DNA of 64,000 nucleotides. It comes from Pseudocalidococcus azoricus BACA0444 (GTDB lineage: Bacteria; Cyanobacteriota; Cyanobacteriia; Thermosynechococcales; Thermosynechococcaceae). This document shows, piece after piece, positions 27,690 to 38,728 of this stretch (its first letter is position 1; the number at the start of each line of letters is the position of its first letter). Both the position numbers and the translations under genes were made by a program. The stretch is taken from contig NZ_JAVMIP010000005.1 of assembly GCF_031729055.1 (NCBI RefSeq), positions 62,001 through 126,000 of the forward strand. Direction: 5' to 3'. The notes beneath the pieces are model-generated. The model was not told the DNA's origin, ran no database searches, and saw nothing but the letters and a program-made list of their open reading frames with translations.

Positions 27690-28216
27690 AACCTGAGGTA
27701 TCTCCTATAAATATCCGAGGTCAAAACCAAGGGAAACTAAAGAAAATTCTATTTCCCCATTGCAAAGGATAAGTTTAGAATTTTGGCCAGCGAAAGCATC
27801 TAAATCCCTATCAAGCAAGATTCTTTCTAGATTTCTCTGGCAAATAGCTTAAATACAGTTAAAGCCAACCTTGAGAAATATTGCCACTTAAAGACCCTAC
27901 AGGATTTCAACTGATCTTTGGTTCAAGATATGGTTAGGATTAGGTTAAGTTTAGGAACAACTTGAAACTTAGCTGAAATAATTAAATTGGGTGTTGGGAA
28001 AAGGCCTGGCCAGTAAATTCTACACGTGTAAACCTAGCCGTAGAGTTTGATGCTTTTACTGATGACGCAAAAGACAGGAATCACCTTCAATTTTCAATTG
28101 CACTGCTACTTGCTCTATGCTCATAAGTATTGAAAGTGAGTTAAGAAGATTAAGAAATAGCAAAGGTTTCATACCCTAACTGATTAAAGACTCTTTACAG
28201 CACTTTCGGCATCTAT
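27690..28216. other. AT-rich intergenic region with candidate regulatory palindromes
   Basis: 527 bp, no convincing gene. It holds the Pho-box-like array (27920-27960) and a perfect palindrome TACACGTGTA at 28021-28030. The base composition is clearly AT-richer than the flanking genes. Confidence 0.5.
27920..27960 (-). promoter_or_regulatory. Pho-box-like array (SphR/PhoB-type binding site)
   Basis: On the minus strand, four 8-mers separated by exactly 3 A/T bases can be read: TTGTTCCT, CTTAACCT, CCTAACCA and CTTGAACC. The cyanobacterial Pho box is a tandem of YTTAAYYW octamers with 3-bp spacers. The second unit is a perfect match, the third has one mismatch, and the outer units are degenerate. 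It lies upstream of the nucleotidase gene in the correct orientation. Function is inferred. Confidence 0.55.
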
Positions 28217-28525
28217 TTGGTACATTCAAGCCTTGAATCTAATTCAAAACAGGGGTGTAGCACCTTAAGCTGTACCAGTCCAATATCGAATCCGCTGTAT
28301 GACTTGATTTTCCCTGATCCCAAACTTAGGTTACCTAGGCCGTATCGAAAGTTGAGAAAGATTAAAAGACTCCATCCTTGCAAGATTAGCTATAGGGTTA
28401 TGGATGAAAATCACTCGGATAAAACCAGAGATCTGATCATGATAGAATTCTTAAAAAGTGAATATGAATCTAATATTAACTATGACAAGATTGATCTTAT
28501 AAACTGCTGGAAATATATTTCATGA
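28217..28525 (+). CDS. Hypothetical protein, doubtful
   Basis: Open frame of 102 codons from a TTG start, in an AT-rich stretch. The second half, from the internal ATG at 28400 (MDENHSDKTRDL), is Lys/Asn/Ile/Glu-rich and uses AGA, ATA and AAT codons unlike neighbouring genes. I recognise no domain. It might be a horizontally acquired small gene, a decayed fragment, or chance. The 175 bp between it and glgP show no gene. Confidence 0.2.
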   Translation: MVHSSLESNSKQGCSTLSCTSPISNPLYDLIFPDPKLRLPRPYRKLRKIKRLHPCKISYRVMDENHSDKTRDLIMIEFLKSEYESNINYDKIDLINCWKYIS

Positions 28526-28700
28526 TTATGATCCTAAGAAATGGTTAAAAAACCCCGTGATTGGAAGATTTCTTTAAGTTTTAGATGCAGATTTCCTCTC
28601 TAGGGTATAACCAAAAAGAGGTAGGTGTGATGATTAGTTAGTTTCATTGCTATTTCTCCTCTGGTTTAGTCCCTTGTTCCTCACTTAGGCTGGTAGTTTT

Positions 28701-31208
28701 ATGACCTCACTCATTCCTGAAGGTTGCCCCATCGTTGCCGTTGAGGATGATCGGACTGGGACAAGCTTGGAAACTCTCAAACGGGCAATTATGGATAACT
28801 TGTTTTATCTCCAGGCCCGCTTTCCCTCGGTTGCCTCCCGCAATGATTTTTATATGGCCTTGTCTTACACCGTGCGGGATCGCCTGCTTCAACGCTGGAT
28901 TTCTACGGCGGAAACCTATTTACAGCAGGGGAGTCGCACTGTTTGCTATTTCTCGGCCGAATTTCTCCTCGGGCCCCATTTAGGCAATAACCTGATCAAT
29001 CTCGGGATCCGTCAGGAGGTGGAAGAAGCTGTCAATGAACTGGGCCTAGATATTGAAGAACTGTTAAACCAGGAAGAAGAACCCGGCCTGGGGAATGGAG
29101 GCTTAGGACGGCTAGCCGCTTGCTATTTGGATTCGATGGCTACCCTCGAAATTCCCAGTTTTGGCTATGGGATTCGCTATGAGTTTGGCATTTTTGATCA
29201 AGAAATTCGCGATGGCTGGCAGGTGGAGGTTACAGATCGTTGGTTACGCTATGGCAATCCTTGGGAAATTCCCCGTCCAGAAGTGCGGATGCCGGTGAAA
29301 TTTGGTGGACATACCCGTAGCTACACAGACAGCGATGGCCATTACCGGGTGATTTGGGATGCCCATCATGTGGTGGAAGGGGTCGCTTACGATACGCCAA
29401 TCTTGGGTTACCGGGTCAATACGGCCAATACGCTCCGGCTATGGCGGGCCGAGGCGGTTGAGTCCTTTGATTTCCAGGCCTTTAACACAGGCAACTACTA
29501 TGGGGCGGTTCGGGATAAAATCACCTCGGAAAATATTACTAAAGTCCTCTATCCCAACGATGAACCTCTACAGGGGAAAGAACTGCGGCTGTCCCAACAA
29601 TACTTTTTTTCCTCCTCTTCGTTGCAGGATATGATTCGGATTTATCTCCAACACAATCCAGATTTATCGAAGTTCCATCAAAAATTCACGGTGCAGCTAA
29701 ACGATACCCATCCAGCTATTTCTGTCGCCGAGTTAATGCGGCTGTTAGTGGATGATCATCATCTGGATTGGAATACTGCTTGGAATGTAACCCAACACAC
29801 CTTTGCCTATACCAATCACACCCTGTTACCGGAAGCTTTGGAAAAATGGCCCATTGCTCTGTTTCAGTATTTATTACCGCGACATCTAGAAATTATTTTT
29901 GAGATTAATCAGCGTTTCTTGGATCAAGTCCGGCTGCATTACCCTGGCCAAAGTGATCCCCTCGCTCGGCTGTCCATCATTGATGAATCAGGAGAACGCT
30001 ATGTGCGGATGGCCAACTTGGCCTGTGTCGGCAGTTATGCAATTAATGGCGTGGCCGCTCTGCACACAGAATTACTGAAAGCCACGGTTTTACATGACTT
30101 TTACCAACTTTATCCCGAACGCTTTAGTAATAAAACCAATGGGGTAACGCCGCGACGGTGGGTTGTCCTCAGTAATCCAGGCCTGACTGGGTTGATTTCG
30201 GAGCAGATTGGGGATGGCTGGATTAAGGACTTAGATCAACTGGGGCAACTAGAACCCCTCGCCAATGATCATCATTTTCGCGCCTGCTGGGGTAAGACCA
30301 AACATGACAACAAAGTAGCTCTTGCCGAACATATCCAGGCCAAAACGGGGATTATCGTTGATCCCAACTCCCTCTTTGATATTCAAGTCAAGCGCATCCA
30401 TGAGTATAAGCGGCAACACTTAAATGTTCTGCATATTATTACGCTCTATCAACAGATTAAAGACAATCCCCACTTGGATATCACCCCGCGGACTTTTATT
30501 TTTGGCGGCAAAGCAGCACCCGGCTATTTCACGGCCAAGTTAATGATTAAGCTGATTACGGCGGTGGGGGATGTGGTTAATCGGGATCCGGATGTGGCTG
30601 GACGATTAAAGGTTGTCTTTTTGCCCGACTATAACGTCACCTTTGGGCAACGGGTTTATCCAGCTGCAGATCTATCGGAGCAAATTTCTACGGCTGGCCT
30701 GGAGGCATCAGGAACAGGGAACATGAAATTCTCCATGAATGGGGCCTTAACCATTGGGACACTGGATGGGGCGAACGTGGAAATTCGGGAAGAGGTGGGG
30801 GCCGAAAACTTTTTCCTCTTTGGTTTAACGACCCCAGAAGTCCAGGCCTTGGGGGCAAAGGGTTATCAACCTTGGGACTATATTCAGAGTAATCCGCAAC
30901 TAAAACGAGTCTTGGATTTAATTGCCAGCGGTCACTTTTCCCATGGGGATACTAATCTCTTTCAACCCCTCCTGAGTGGACTGTGGAATCAAGATAAATA
31001 TTATCTGATGGCAGATTATCAGAGTTATATCGATTGCCAGCAGCAAGTCAGCCAGGCCTATCAAAACCGTGAACAGTGGTTAGCCATGTCTATTTTGAAC
31101 ACGGCCCGGATGGGTAAATTTTCCTCGGATCGCTCCATTCAAGACTACTGCCGGGATATTTGGCACGTCAGTCCAGTCATCATTAAGCTCAATGGTGGGT
31201 ATCAGTAG
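28701..31208 (+). CDS. glgP: Glycogen/alpha-glucan phosphorylase
   Basis: Releases glucose-1-phosphate from glycogen, central to dark metabolism. 835 residues, normal for the family. The PLP Lys is in ASGTGNMKFSMNGAL, the family signature. NLINLGIRQEVEEA near the N-terminus, GNGGLGRLAACYLDSMA, VQLNDTHPA, KTNGVTPRRWV and VKRIHEYKRQ are all present. Single gene with the next gene convergent. Confidence 0.97.
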   Translation: MTSLIPEGCPIVAVEDDRTGTSLETLKRAIMDNLFYLQARFPSVASRNDFYMALSYTVRDRLLQRWISTAETYLQQGSRTVCYFSAEFLLGPHLGNNLINLGIRQEVEEAVNELGLDIEELLNQEEEPGLGNGGLGRLAACYLDSMATLEIPSFGYGIRYEFGIFDQEIRDGWQVEVTDRWLRYGNPWEIPRPEVRMPVKFGGHTRSYTDSDGHYRVIWDAHHVVEGVAYDTPILGYRVNTANTLRLWRAEAVESFDFQAFNTGNYYGAVRDKITSENITKVLYPNDEPLQGKELRLSQQYFFSSSSLQDMIRIYLQHNPDLSKFHQKFTVQLNDTHPAISVAELMRLLVDDHHLDWNTAWNVTQHTFAYTNHTLLPEALEKWPIALFQYLLPRHLEIIFEINQRFLDQVRLHYPGQSDPLARLSIIDESGERYVRMANLACVGSYAINGVAALHTELLKATVLHDFYQLYPERFSNKTNGVTPRRWVVLSNPGLTGLISEQIGDGWIKDLDQLGQLEPLANDHHFRACWGKTKHDNKVALAEHIQAKTGIIVDPNSLFDIQVKRIHEYKRQHLNVLHIITLYQQIKDNPHLDITPRTFIFGGKAAPGYFTAKLMIKLITAVGDVVNRDPDVAGRLKVVFLPDYNVTFGQRVYPAADLSEQISTAGLEASGTGNMKFSMNGALTIGTLDGANVEIREEVGAENFFLFGLTTPEVQALGAKGYQPWDYIQSNPQLKRVLDLIASGHFSHGDTNLFQPLLSGLWNQDKYYLMADYQSYIDCQQQVSQAYQNREQWLAMSILNTARMGKFSSDRSIQDYCRDIWHVSPVIIKLNGGYQ

Positions 31209-31242
31209 TCCTGAGGTTGCTTGTGTTAATCTCTCACATCTG

Positions 31243-32370
31243 CTAGGAAGCCAAAGGAGTCTTAAACTGTTGCGCTGTTACTATCTGATTTCGCCCTTGA
31301 CGTTTAGCTTGATAGAGAGCCTGATCAGTTGCGTTAAAGAGGACGAGGGGAGATTCTTGGGGAGCCGGTAGTAGGGCAGCAATTCCAAAACTGAGGGTGA
31401 GATAGGGTTTAACTAAAGAGGCTTGGTGGGGAATTTGCTCGGTGTAGATGATCTGACGAATATTCTCAGCAATTAACGCCGCCCCTTGAATATCAGTGTT
31501 GGGTAGAACAATCACAAACTCTTCCCCACCATAGCGAGCCACCAAGTCTCGGGGCCGATGGACAGCCTCTTGAATAACCCGCGCGACCCGTTGCAAACAG
31601 ATATCTCCAGCATGATGTCCATACTGATCGTTGTAGAGCTTGAAAAAGTCCACATCAGCCAAAATCATGGCCAAGGATGTTTTTTCCCGAATTGCACTTA
31701 ACCATTCTTGACTGAGGACGGCATCAAAATGGCGGCGATTGGCTAAATCCGTCAAGCTATCAGTAATAGACAAGCGCATGAGTTCCTGATTCGCCCGTTC
31801 CAATTCTGCTGTACGCGCCGCAATAATTTCCGATTGTTCCTCAACCAGTCGCTTGAGTTCTTGGTTAGCTTGGGCTAGTTCTTGGTTGAGTTGCATCAAG
31901 CGATAGTTCTGCTCATCAATCTTGCGATCCTGCAAGTAACTATGGACAGCATCTAAAACCGTTAATTTTAAGTCCTCTGGATTCCACGGTTTAGAAATAT
32001 AGCGATAGAGTTTTGAGAGTTTAAGGGCATTACTCACTGCTTCTAAATTGGCCTGTCCCGTGAGCATGATTTTTAAGGTATTGGGGGACATCTGATGAAT
32101 CCGGCCGAGTAACTCATCGCCCTTCAAATCCGGCATGATGTAGTCGGAGAGCACTAGGGCAATCTCACAGTCATCCTGACGCAGTTCTTCCATTAAAGAC
32201 AACGCGTCTTCGGCCCCTTCCGCGGTTTCAATCACACACTCATCCCCCAAAGCTCGCCGGAGTTCAATCCGCAAACTTTCTAAAACCGCTGGCTCATCAT
32301 CAACACAGATGACAACTGGCTTTGGGGTGTGGGGGTGTGGGGCAGACAAGGGTAAGTTCCAATGGGACAA
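31243..32370 (-). CDS. Response regulator with GGDEF domain (diguanylate cyclase)
   Basis: 375 residues: an N-terminal receiver (CVDDEPAVLESL, phosphoacceptor Asp in LSDYIMP, IMLTGQA, YISKPWN), a coiled coil of about 60 residues rich in Gln/Glu/Leu, then a GGDEF domain with an active GGEEF A-site. RPRD five residues before GGEEF matches the RxxD inhibitory site, so product feedback is expected. Probably makes cyclic di-GMP under control of the kinase encoded at 32846-34315, with which it forms a three-gene operon. Confidence 0.93.
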   Translation of the reverse strand: MSHWNLPLSAPHPHTPKPVVICVDDEPAVLESLRIELRRALGDECVIETAEGAEDALSLMEELRQDDCEIALVLSDYIMPDLKGDELLGRIHQMSPNTLKIMLTGQANLEAVSNALKLSKLYRYISKPWNPEDLKLTVLDAVHSYLQDRKIDEQNYRLMQLNQELAQANQELKRLVEEQSEIIAARTAELERANQELMRLSITDSLTDLANRRHFDAVLSQEWLSAIREKTSLAMILADVDFFKLYNDQYGHHAGDICLQRVARVIQEAVHRPRDLVARYGGEEFVIVLPNTDIQGAALIAENIRQIIYTEQIPHQASLVKPYLTLSFGIAALLPAPQESPLVLFNATDQALYQAKRQGRNQIVTAQQFKTPLAS

Positions 32371-32451
32371 AAAACTAAAGGCTCAGTCTATCCAACATCT
32401 TAGGGGCTAGTCTATCAAACGACTACCGCAGATTTACCGAAAATACCGCCC

Positions 32452-32853
32452 TCAAAACGGCTGTGGTCCCAGGCCCGAAATAATCGTCTCTACCAACTCC
32501 TCACTATGCCAGGGTTTACTTAAACAACGGTGAAGATTAGCTTGCTCAAGGGCCCGTTGGACTGCACTTTCATCGGCCTGGCCCGTCAGCATTACCTTCA
32601 CAACTTTAGGAAACTTTTGATGCACTTGGATCAAAAATTCATCTCCCCGCACCCGCGGCATCAGCCAATCGGAAACAATCACAATCACATCGGAATTTTC
32701 ATCTTGGAGTTCATCAATCAGTTCCATGGCTTCATCGGCACTCTCGGCAGTTTCATAGAGATATTTATCGCCAAATGCGTTTTTGAGTTGGGTGCGTAAA
32801 CTTTCCAAAATCACCCGTTCATCATCCACACATAAAATTACTGGCTTAGGCAT
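32452..32853 (-). CDS. Single-domain response regulator (REC)
   Basis: About 133 residues, receiver only: MPKPVILCVDDERVILESL, phosphoacceptor Asp in VSDWLMP, VMLTGQAD and CLSKPWH with the conserved Lys. The start at 32853 overlaps the stop of the upstream kinase (ATGCCTAA), which implies translational coupling; the open frame extends to 32958 only inside the kinase gene. It is closely similar to the receiver of the downstream GGDEF protein, suggesting duplication and competition for the same kinase. Confidence 0.92.
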   Translation of the reverse strand: MPKPVILCVDDERVILESLRTQLKNAFGDKYLYETAESADEAMELIDELQDENSDVIVIVSDWLMPRVRGDEFLIQVHQKFPKVVKVMLTGQADESAVQRALEQANLHRCLSKPWHSEELVETIISGLGPQPF

Positions 32854-34315
32854 GGCCCACAGACTCCTGAACAGGTAGGGTAATGGTAAAGGTCGTTTCC
32901 CCAGGCCGGGAGTTGACGTTAATTGTTCCCTGGTGTTTATCAACAATTTTGCGGACAATATCTAAACCCAGGCCATTGCCCTCCCCAATTGGCTTTGTGG
33001 TAAAAAAGGGTTCAAAAATCCGCGGCATAACTGCATCGGGAATTCCCGGCCCACTATCGGTAATTTGAATTGCAATGGCCTGGGGTTGGTTTTTAACCTG
33101 GATTTGGAGGCGACCCCGTTCGTCCATGGCCTGGAGGGCATTGTGTACCAAATTCGTCCACACCTGGGTTAATTCATCGGGATAACAGGGAATCAAGGGG
33201 ACTGGCTCATACTCCCGAATTACCTCGACTCCATGTTTCAGTTTGTTGTGGTACAGGGTTAAGACCGTCTCAATTCCATCCGTCACCTGCGCCACCACTT
33301 TTTGACCACTCTGATCAAAACGGGCATAGGTTTTCAAGGCAAAAACGACTTTGGCGGCCCGTTCAATTGCGGTGGTAATCGTGTGGGTGCTGCGTTCTAA
33401 TAGGGCTAATTGATGAGCTAGCTCGATGACCTCTAACCCAGTTGGGGCCTGGAGCAAAGGTAAAAACGGGGTTAAATCTCCCAGGACTCCAATATCAATC
33501 AGGGTATCTGCCCAACCATCAGCATTTTCCAGGCCCAGTTCATCGAGAATGGGAGTCATGCGCCGTTTATGTTGCCGTCGCTCGCGACTGGAGAGTTGCA
33601 ATGTATCCTGGAGGCAAGACTGTCTTAGGGATGTAAAGGCCGCAAACAATTCGGGGGAGAGGTTCCGCAGTACATCTGGCAAAGTTGGGAGGGTGCGCTG
33701 AGCAAATAAATCAATGGTCTCAATGGAGGAGCGAATGGCCCCCAAGGGCGTATTAATTTCATGGGCCACCCCCGCCACTAACTGCCCCAAAGCCGCCATC
33801 TTCTCGGAATGAACGAGTTCCCGCTGCGTGTTTTGGAGTTGGCTTAAGGCTTCAGCAAGTTCTTGATTTCGTTGTTGGAGACGGGCTTCCGTGGACTTGA
33901 GTTGATCCATCGCCAAGCGTTGTTGAGTAATATCGCGCACAAAACCTTCATAATATTGGACTTGTCCCTGTTGATCCCGCACCACCCGACAGGTTTCAGA
34001 AATCCAAATAATGCTCCGATCCCGCCGATAAATTGCCGATTCAAAATCAGTCAGGGTATCCTGCTCGGCCATCAAGGTAATAAACTCTTGCCGTCGCTGG
34101 GGTTCCACATACAAACCGGCCTTAGCATTGGGTTGATCTTGAATTAAAGCCTCTGGGGACTCATAACCATAAATTTTTGCCAACGAATAGTTAGCTCGAA
34201 TATAGCGTCCAGCCAAATCCGTCTGGAAAATCCCTTCGGCAGCATTCTCGAAAATACTCCGAAATGCTAACTCTGATGAACTTAAGTCTCTAACCCCAGT
34301 GTGGCTTTCAAACAT
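32846..34315 (-). CDS. PAS-domain sensor histidine kinase
   Basis: About 489 residues. A PAS/PAC sensor (FRSIFENAAEGIFQTDLAG, YEGFVRDITQQR) is followed by a short coiled coil. The HisKA segment has the phosphoacceptor His in GVAHEINTPLGAI, and a HATPase domain follows (TNLVHNALQAM, DSGPGIP, GNGLGLDIV). No transmembrane helix is seen, so it is likely a soluble sensor. Between the H box and ATPase domain lies a longer-than-usual helical insert. ATG 34315 begins just before the PAS domain; the upstream extension to 34408 lacks similarity. It leads an operon with two receivers. Confidence 0.92.
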   Translation of the reverse strand: MFESHTGVRDLSSSELAFRSIFENAAEGIFQTDLAGRYIRANYSLAKIYGYESPEALIQDQPNAKAGLYVEPQRRQEFITLMAEQDTLTDFESAIYRRDRSIIWISETCRVVRDQQGQVQYYEGFVRDITQQRLAMDQLKSTEARLQQRNQELAEALSQLQNTQRELVHSEKMAALGQLVAGVAHEINTPLGAIRSSIETIDLFAQRTLPTLPDVLRNLSPELFAAFTSLRQSCLQDTLQLSSRERRQHKRRMTPILDELGLENADGWADTLIDIGVLGDLTPFLPLLQAPTGLEVIELAHQLALLERSTHTITTAIERAAKVVFALKTYARFDQSGQKVVAQVTDGIETVLTLYHNKLKHGVEVIREYEPVPLIPCYPDELTQVWTNLVHNALQAMDERGRLQIQVKNQPQAIAIQITDSGPGIPDAVMPRIFEPFFTTKPIGEGNGLGLDIVRKIVDKHQGTINVNSRPGETTFTITLPVQESVGHA

Positions 34316-34730
34316 GGTAGTCAGTGTTTTCCTCAGGCGATTGACCGACCCAAAGCATGGCCCAGGTGAATGATTGCAGTATATCGAAGTCTTATTCCTT
34401 AAAGACATCTGTCCTCAAGTCTCCTGGGTACAACTTCCGAGAACTTGACCTTGTATCAAGCCCTTGTCTAAATAAATTCACCCATCAAGACCCTAGTTCG
34501 GGAAGCCGTACTCAAGATGTGATTGCTATGAATAGGGGTTTCTCGGTAAGTTAGCAGTCAGAGGTGAAGAGTGCTAAATCTCGACTGATGCTCTTAATGA
34601 AGCTTTGGGACTTGGCAGTTAATTTTCCATCCTAACGAGTTTGGGGCCGCTGATGTGCATCAGTTTCCTAAACTTGTTCATCACCCTCCTTTTACTCAAT
34701 CAACTCTAATTGTTGGGAGACATAGTCCGT
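34316..34730. other. Divergent regulatory region between the kinase operon and groESL
   Basis: 415 bp without a gene. It contains the CIRCE element (34551-34577) about 154 bp before groES. No other element was recognised. Confidence 0.5.
34551..34577 (+). promoter_or_regulatory. CIRCE element (HrcA operator)
   Basis: TTAGCAGTC-N9-GAGTGCTAA. The consensus is TTAGCACTC-N9-GAGTGCTAA, so there is a single mismatch in the left arm and a perfect right arm with exact spacing. It lies upstream of groES and is expected to bind the heat-shock repressor HrcA. Known for groESL of cyanobacteria. Confidence 0.9.
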
Positions 34731-35042
34731 ATGGCAGCAGTATCTTTGAGTGTTTCAACGGTAAAACCCCTCGGTGACCGGATTTTTATCAAGGTCAGTG
34801 AAGCCGAAGCTAAAACCGCGGGTGGGATTCTTTTACCCGATAATGCCCAAGAAAAACCTCAAGTGGGAGAAGTCACCGCCGTGGGGCCTGGGAAACGTAG
34901 TGATGACGGCACTCGCCAAGAACTCGATGTCAAAGTTGGCGATAAAGTTCTTTACTCCAAATACGCCGGCACCGAAGTTAAGTTGGCGGGTGAAGAATAT
35001 ATTCTCTTGTCCGAAAAAGACATCCTGGCAGTTGTGGCCTAA
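34731..35042 (+). CDS. groES: Co-chaperonin GroES
   Basis: 103 residues from ATG 34731: [15 protein letters not shown], the mobile loop [26 protein letters not shown] and the C-terminal [11 protein letters not shown]. It caps GroEL rings during protein folding. An in-frame upstream start at 34710 adds seven residues without family support. Located 78 bp before groEL and controlled by the upstream CIRCE element. Confidence 0.97.
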   Translation: MAAVSLSVSTVKPLGDRIFIKVSEAEAKTAGGILLPDNAQEKPQVGEVTAVGPGKRSDDGTRQELDVKVGDKVLYSKYAGTEVKLAGEEYILLSEKDILAVVA

Positions 35043-35105
35043 GTTTGCTCCCGTGAGCACCTCACACATCTTTTTGCATCAATCAAACCATTGTTGAATT
35101 GTTGA

Positions 35106-36758
<1,653 letters not shown>

Positions 36759-36824
36759 GACCCTAACTGGGACTTTTAGTTAACGTTAAAACTCAACGAT
36801 CCAAAATGAGTTAATCAACTTGAA

Positions 36825-36852
36825 GGCGGAGGTATTCACTTCCGTCTTTTTG
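36825..36852 (+). terminator. Rho-independent terminator of groESL
   Basis: GGCGGAGGT-ATTC-ACTTCCGTC forms a 9-bp stem (two G-T pairs) with a 4-base loop, followed by TTTTTG. It lies 67 bp downstream of the groEL stop. Confidence 0.85.
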
Positions 36853-36916
36853 TTTTGGAGTTGAAGTACATCTTCAGAAGCCGATACAGTCAACCGAGAA
36901 AATGTTGAACTGGTAT

Positions 36917-37020
36917 TATAGTGTTACGCAGACTGTTCTGAGAGAGTGGAAATGTCAAAAGACTGCTCATAAAGGATTTTCTGACTTGTCCCCATCTCAC
37001 CCTCAATGAGTAACGCTATA
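36917..37020. mobile_element. Small inverted-repeat element (MITE-like), about 104 bp
   Basis: Left end TATAGTGTTACGCA (36917-36930) and right end TGAGTAACGCTATA (37007-37020) are inverted repeats with two mismatches in 14. Both ends carry TATA, compatible with TA target use as in IS630/Tc1-type elements. The interior is non-coding. A one-ended similarity occurs at 16957-16983. Confidence 0.55.
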
Positions 37021-37123
37021 TTTTCAAGCAAGCTGGGTAAGACGATGATCGCCATCCAGGCCAAGCATGACTACCCGATCATCTTCCTAGTACTTTCCAT
37101 GCCTTAGAAGTCTCGGTCTAATC

Positions 37124-38728
37124 CTAGGCAGCAGATTGAGCCGCAACAGGAGTCGCGAGGGATTGGGGTTGTTGGGCCAGGTATGCCGCAAGTTGGGCTT
37201 CAATTTCTCCCCGTACCCGCTGACGATAGTCAATAAAGTGTTCGGCCTGGGCGCAAACGGATAAATAACTGACGACCACTATGGGATACTGCCAGGCCAA
37301 GCTGATTAAATTTAACCAAAATTGCCAACGGGTGGAGCGGAGAATCCCTTGTCGCCAAATCAGGATAAGCAAGGCGCGAATGGCCACCCAATCAATGGCC
37401 CATTTTTCTCGGGCCTGGGGCCGTTTGGCATAGTTTCGCTTCCGGGCTGCTCCTAAGATGAGGAAGTGGCGATAGGTGCGGTTTAAAAAGGTCAGGGGTT
37501 CATACAGTTGCCAAAAGCCATCAATGTACTCTTGGGCAATTTCTTCGATGGGGCGAGTTGGGGTAAAGTTCATCAACGTGACTTGGTTGCCTGTCCCCTC
37601 CCCAGCGGCGCGTAGACGACCTTCCCGGTTGAGGCGATGCCAGAGCGCAGTGTCAGGGAGGGCCTGGAGCATACTAAACATGGCTGTGGGAATGGTAGTT
37701 TCCTCGACAAATTTGACCACCCGTTGTCCGGCCCCAGATTTTTCACCATCAAAGCCAATAATAAAACCAGCCATGACCCGTAACCCGGCCTGGCTAATGG
37801 ACAACACAGATTCCACCAGGGGATCCCGATTGTTCTGGAATTTTTTTGTTAAGGCCAAACTATCACTATCGGGGGTCTCAATCCCTAAAAACACCGTGCC
37901 AAAATTAGCCTCCACCATCAGTTGCATTAACTCAGCATCTTGGGCCAAGTCTACAGAGGCTTCTGTGCCAAAGGAAAATGGATAGGCCCGCTCAGCTAGC
38001 CAAGGTTTGAGTGCTTTGAGCAACAGTTTGACGTTTCGCTTATTGCCGATGAAGTTATCATCCACAACAAAAATACTTTTGCGCCACCCTAAGTCGTAAA
38101 GAGATTGCAATTCAGCCAGGAGTTGCTCTGGGGTTTTTGTCCGGGGTTTACGGCCGTAAAGGACGATAATGTCGCAAAATTCACATTGAAAGGGGCAACC
38201 GCGGGAAAACTGGACAGACATCTCCGCATAGGCTGATAAATCCAGTAAATCAAACCGCGGAATTGGGGTGGCCGTCACATCGGGGCGTTCACCATTGGCT
38301 CGAAAAATCCCGCTCGTTTCCCCTTTTTCTAAGGCCTCCACAAACATCGGCAGGGTAATTTCCCCTTCATCCAAAATCAGGAAATCCGCCCCCGCAGCTA
38401 GGCTTTCTTCGGGCAAGGCGGTTGCATAGGGGCCACCCACCGCAACTAATTTTCCCTCGGCCTTAGCGGCTTGAATCTGGGCAGCAAAATCAGCTTTTTG
38501 GACAATCATCGCCGATAAAATCACCACATCTGCCCAGGCCCATTCGGCGGTGGTTACGTCTCGGACATTGCGATCCACCAACTTGAAATTCCAGGCCTGG
38601 GGCAGTAATGCCGCGACCGTAATCATCCCTAAGGGGGGCAATTGAGCCTTGAGATTGACAAGTTCTAAGGTTTTTTCAAAGGACCAGAAGCTCTGGGGGA
38701 ACTGGGGATAAATTAAAAGAATGTTCAT
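37124..38728 (-). CDS. B12-binding-domain radical SAM protein (DUF4070 type)
   Basis: 534 residues. Residues about 1-140 form a cobalamin-binding-like domain (LLIYPQFPQSFW, LVDRNVRD, VAVGGPYATALPEE). The radical SAM cluster motif is CPFQCEFC (Cys178, Cys182, Cys185). Then follow VVDDNFIGNKRN, GTEASVDLA, and a C-terminal helical domain with GFDGEKSG. Related enzymes act in hopanoid or other lipid modification, but the substrate here is not evident. Monocistronic by context. Confidence 0.88.
   Translation of the reverse strand: MNILLIYPQFPQSFWSFEKTLELVNLKAQLPPLGMITVAALLPQAWNFKLVDRNVRDVTTAEWAWADVVILSAMIVQKADFAAQIQAAKAEGKLVAVGGPYATALPEESLAAGADFLILDEGEITLPMFVEALEKGETSGIFRANGERPDVTATPIPRFDLLDLSAYAEMSVQFSRGCPFQCEFCDIIVLYGRKPRTKTPEQLLAELQSLYDLGWRKSIFVVDDNFIGNKRNVKLLLKALKPWLAERAYPFSFGTEASVDLAQDAELMQLMVEANFGTVFLGIETPDSDSLALTKKFQNNRDPLVESVLSISQAGLRVMAGFIIGFDGEKSGAGQRVVKFVEETTIPTAMFSMLQALPDTALWHRLNREGRLRAAGEGTGNQVTLMNFTPTRPIEEIAQEYIDGFWQLYEPLTFLNRTYRHFLILGAARKRNYAKRPQAREKWAIDWVAIRALLILIWRQGILRSTRWQFWLNLISLAWQYPIVVVSYLSVCAQAEHFIDYRQRVRGEIEAQLAAYLAQQPQSLATPVAAQSAA

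Larger units (their letters stand above)
36759..37123. other. Intergenic region after groEL with terminator and MITE-like element
   Basis: 365 bp between the convergent groEL and radical SAM genes. It holds the groESL terminator and a 104-bp inverted-repeat element; no gene is seen. Confidence 0.5.
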
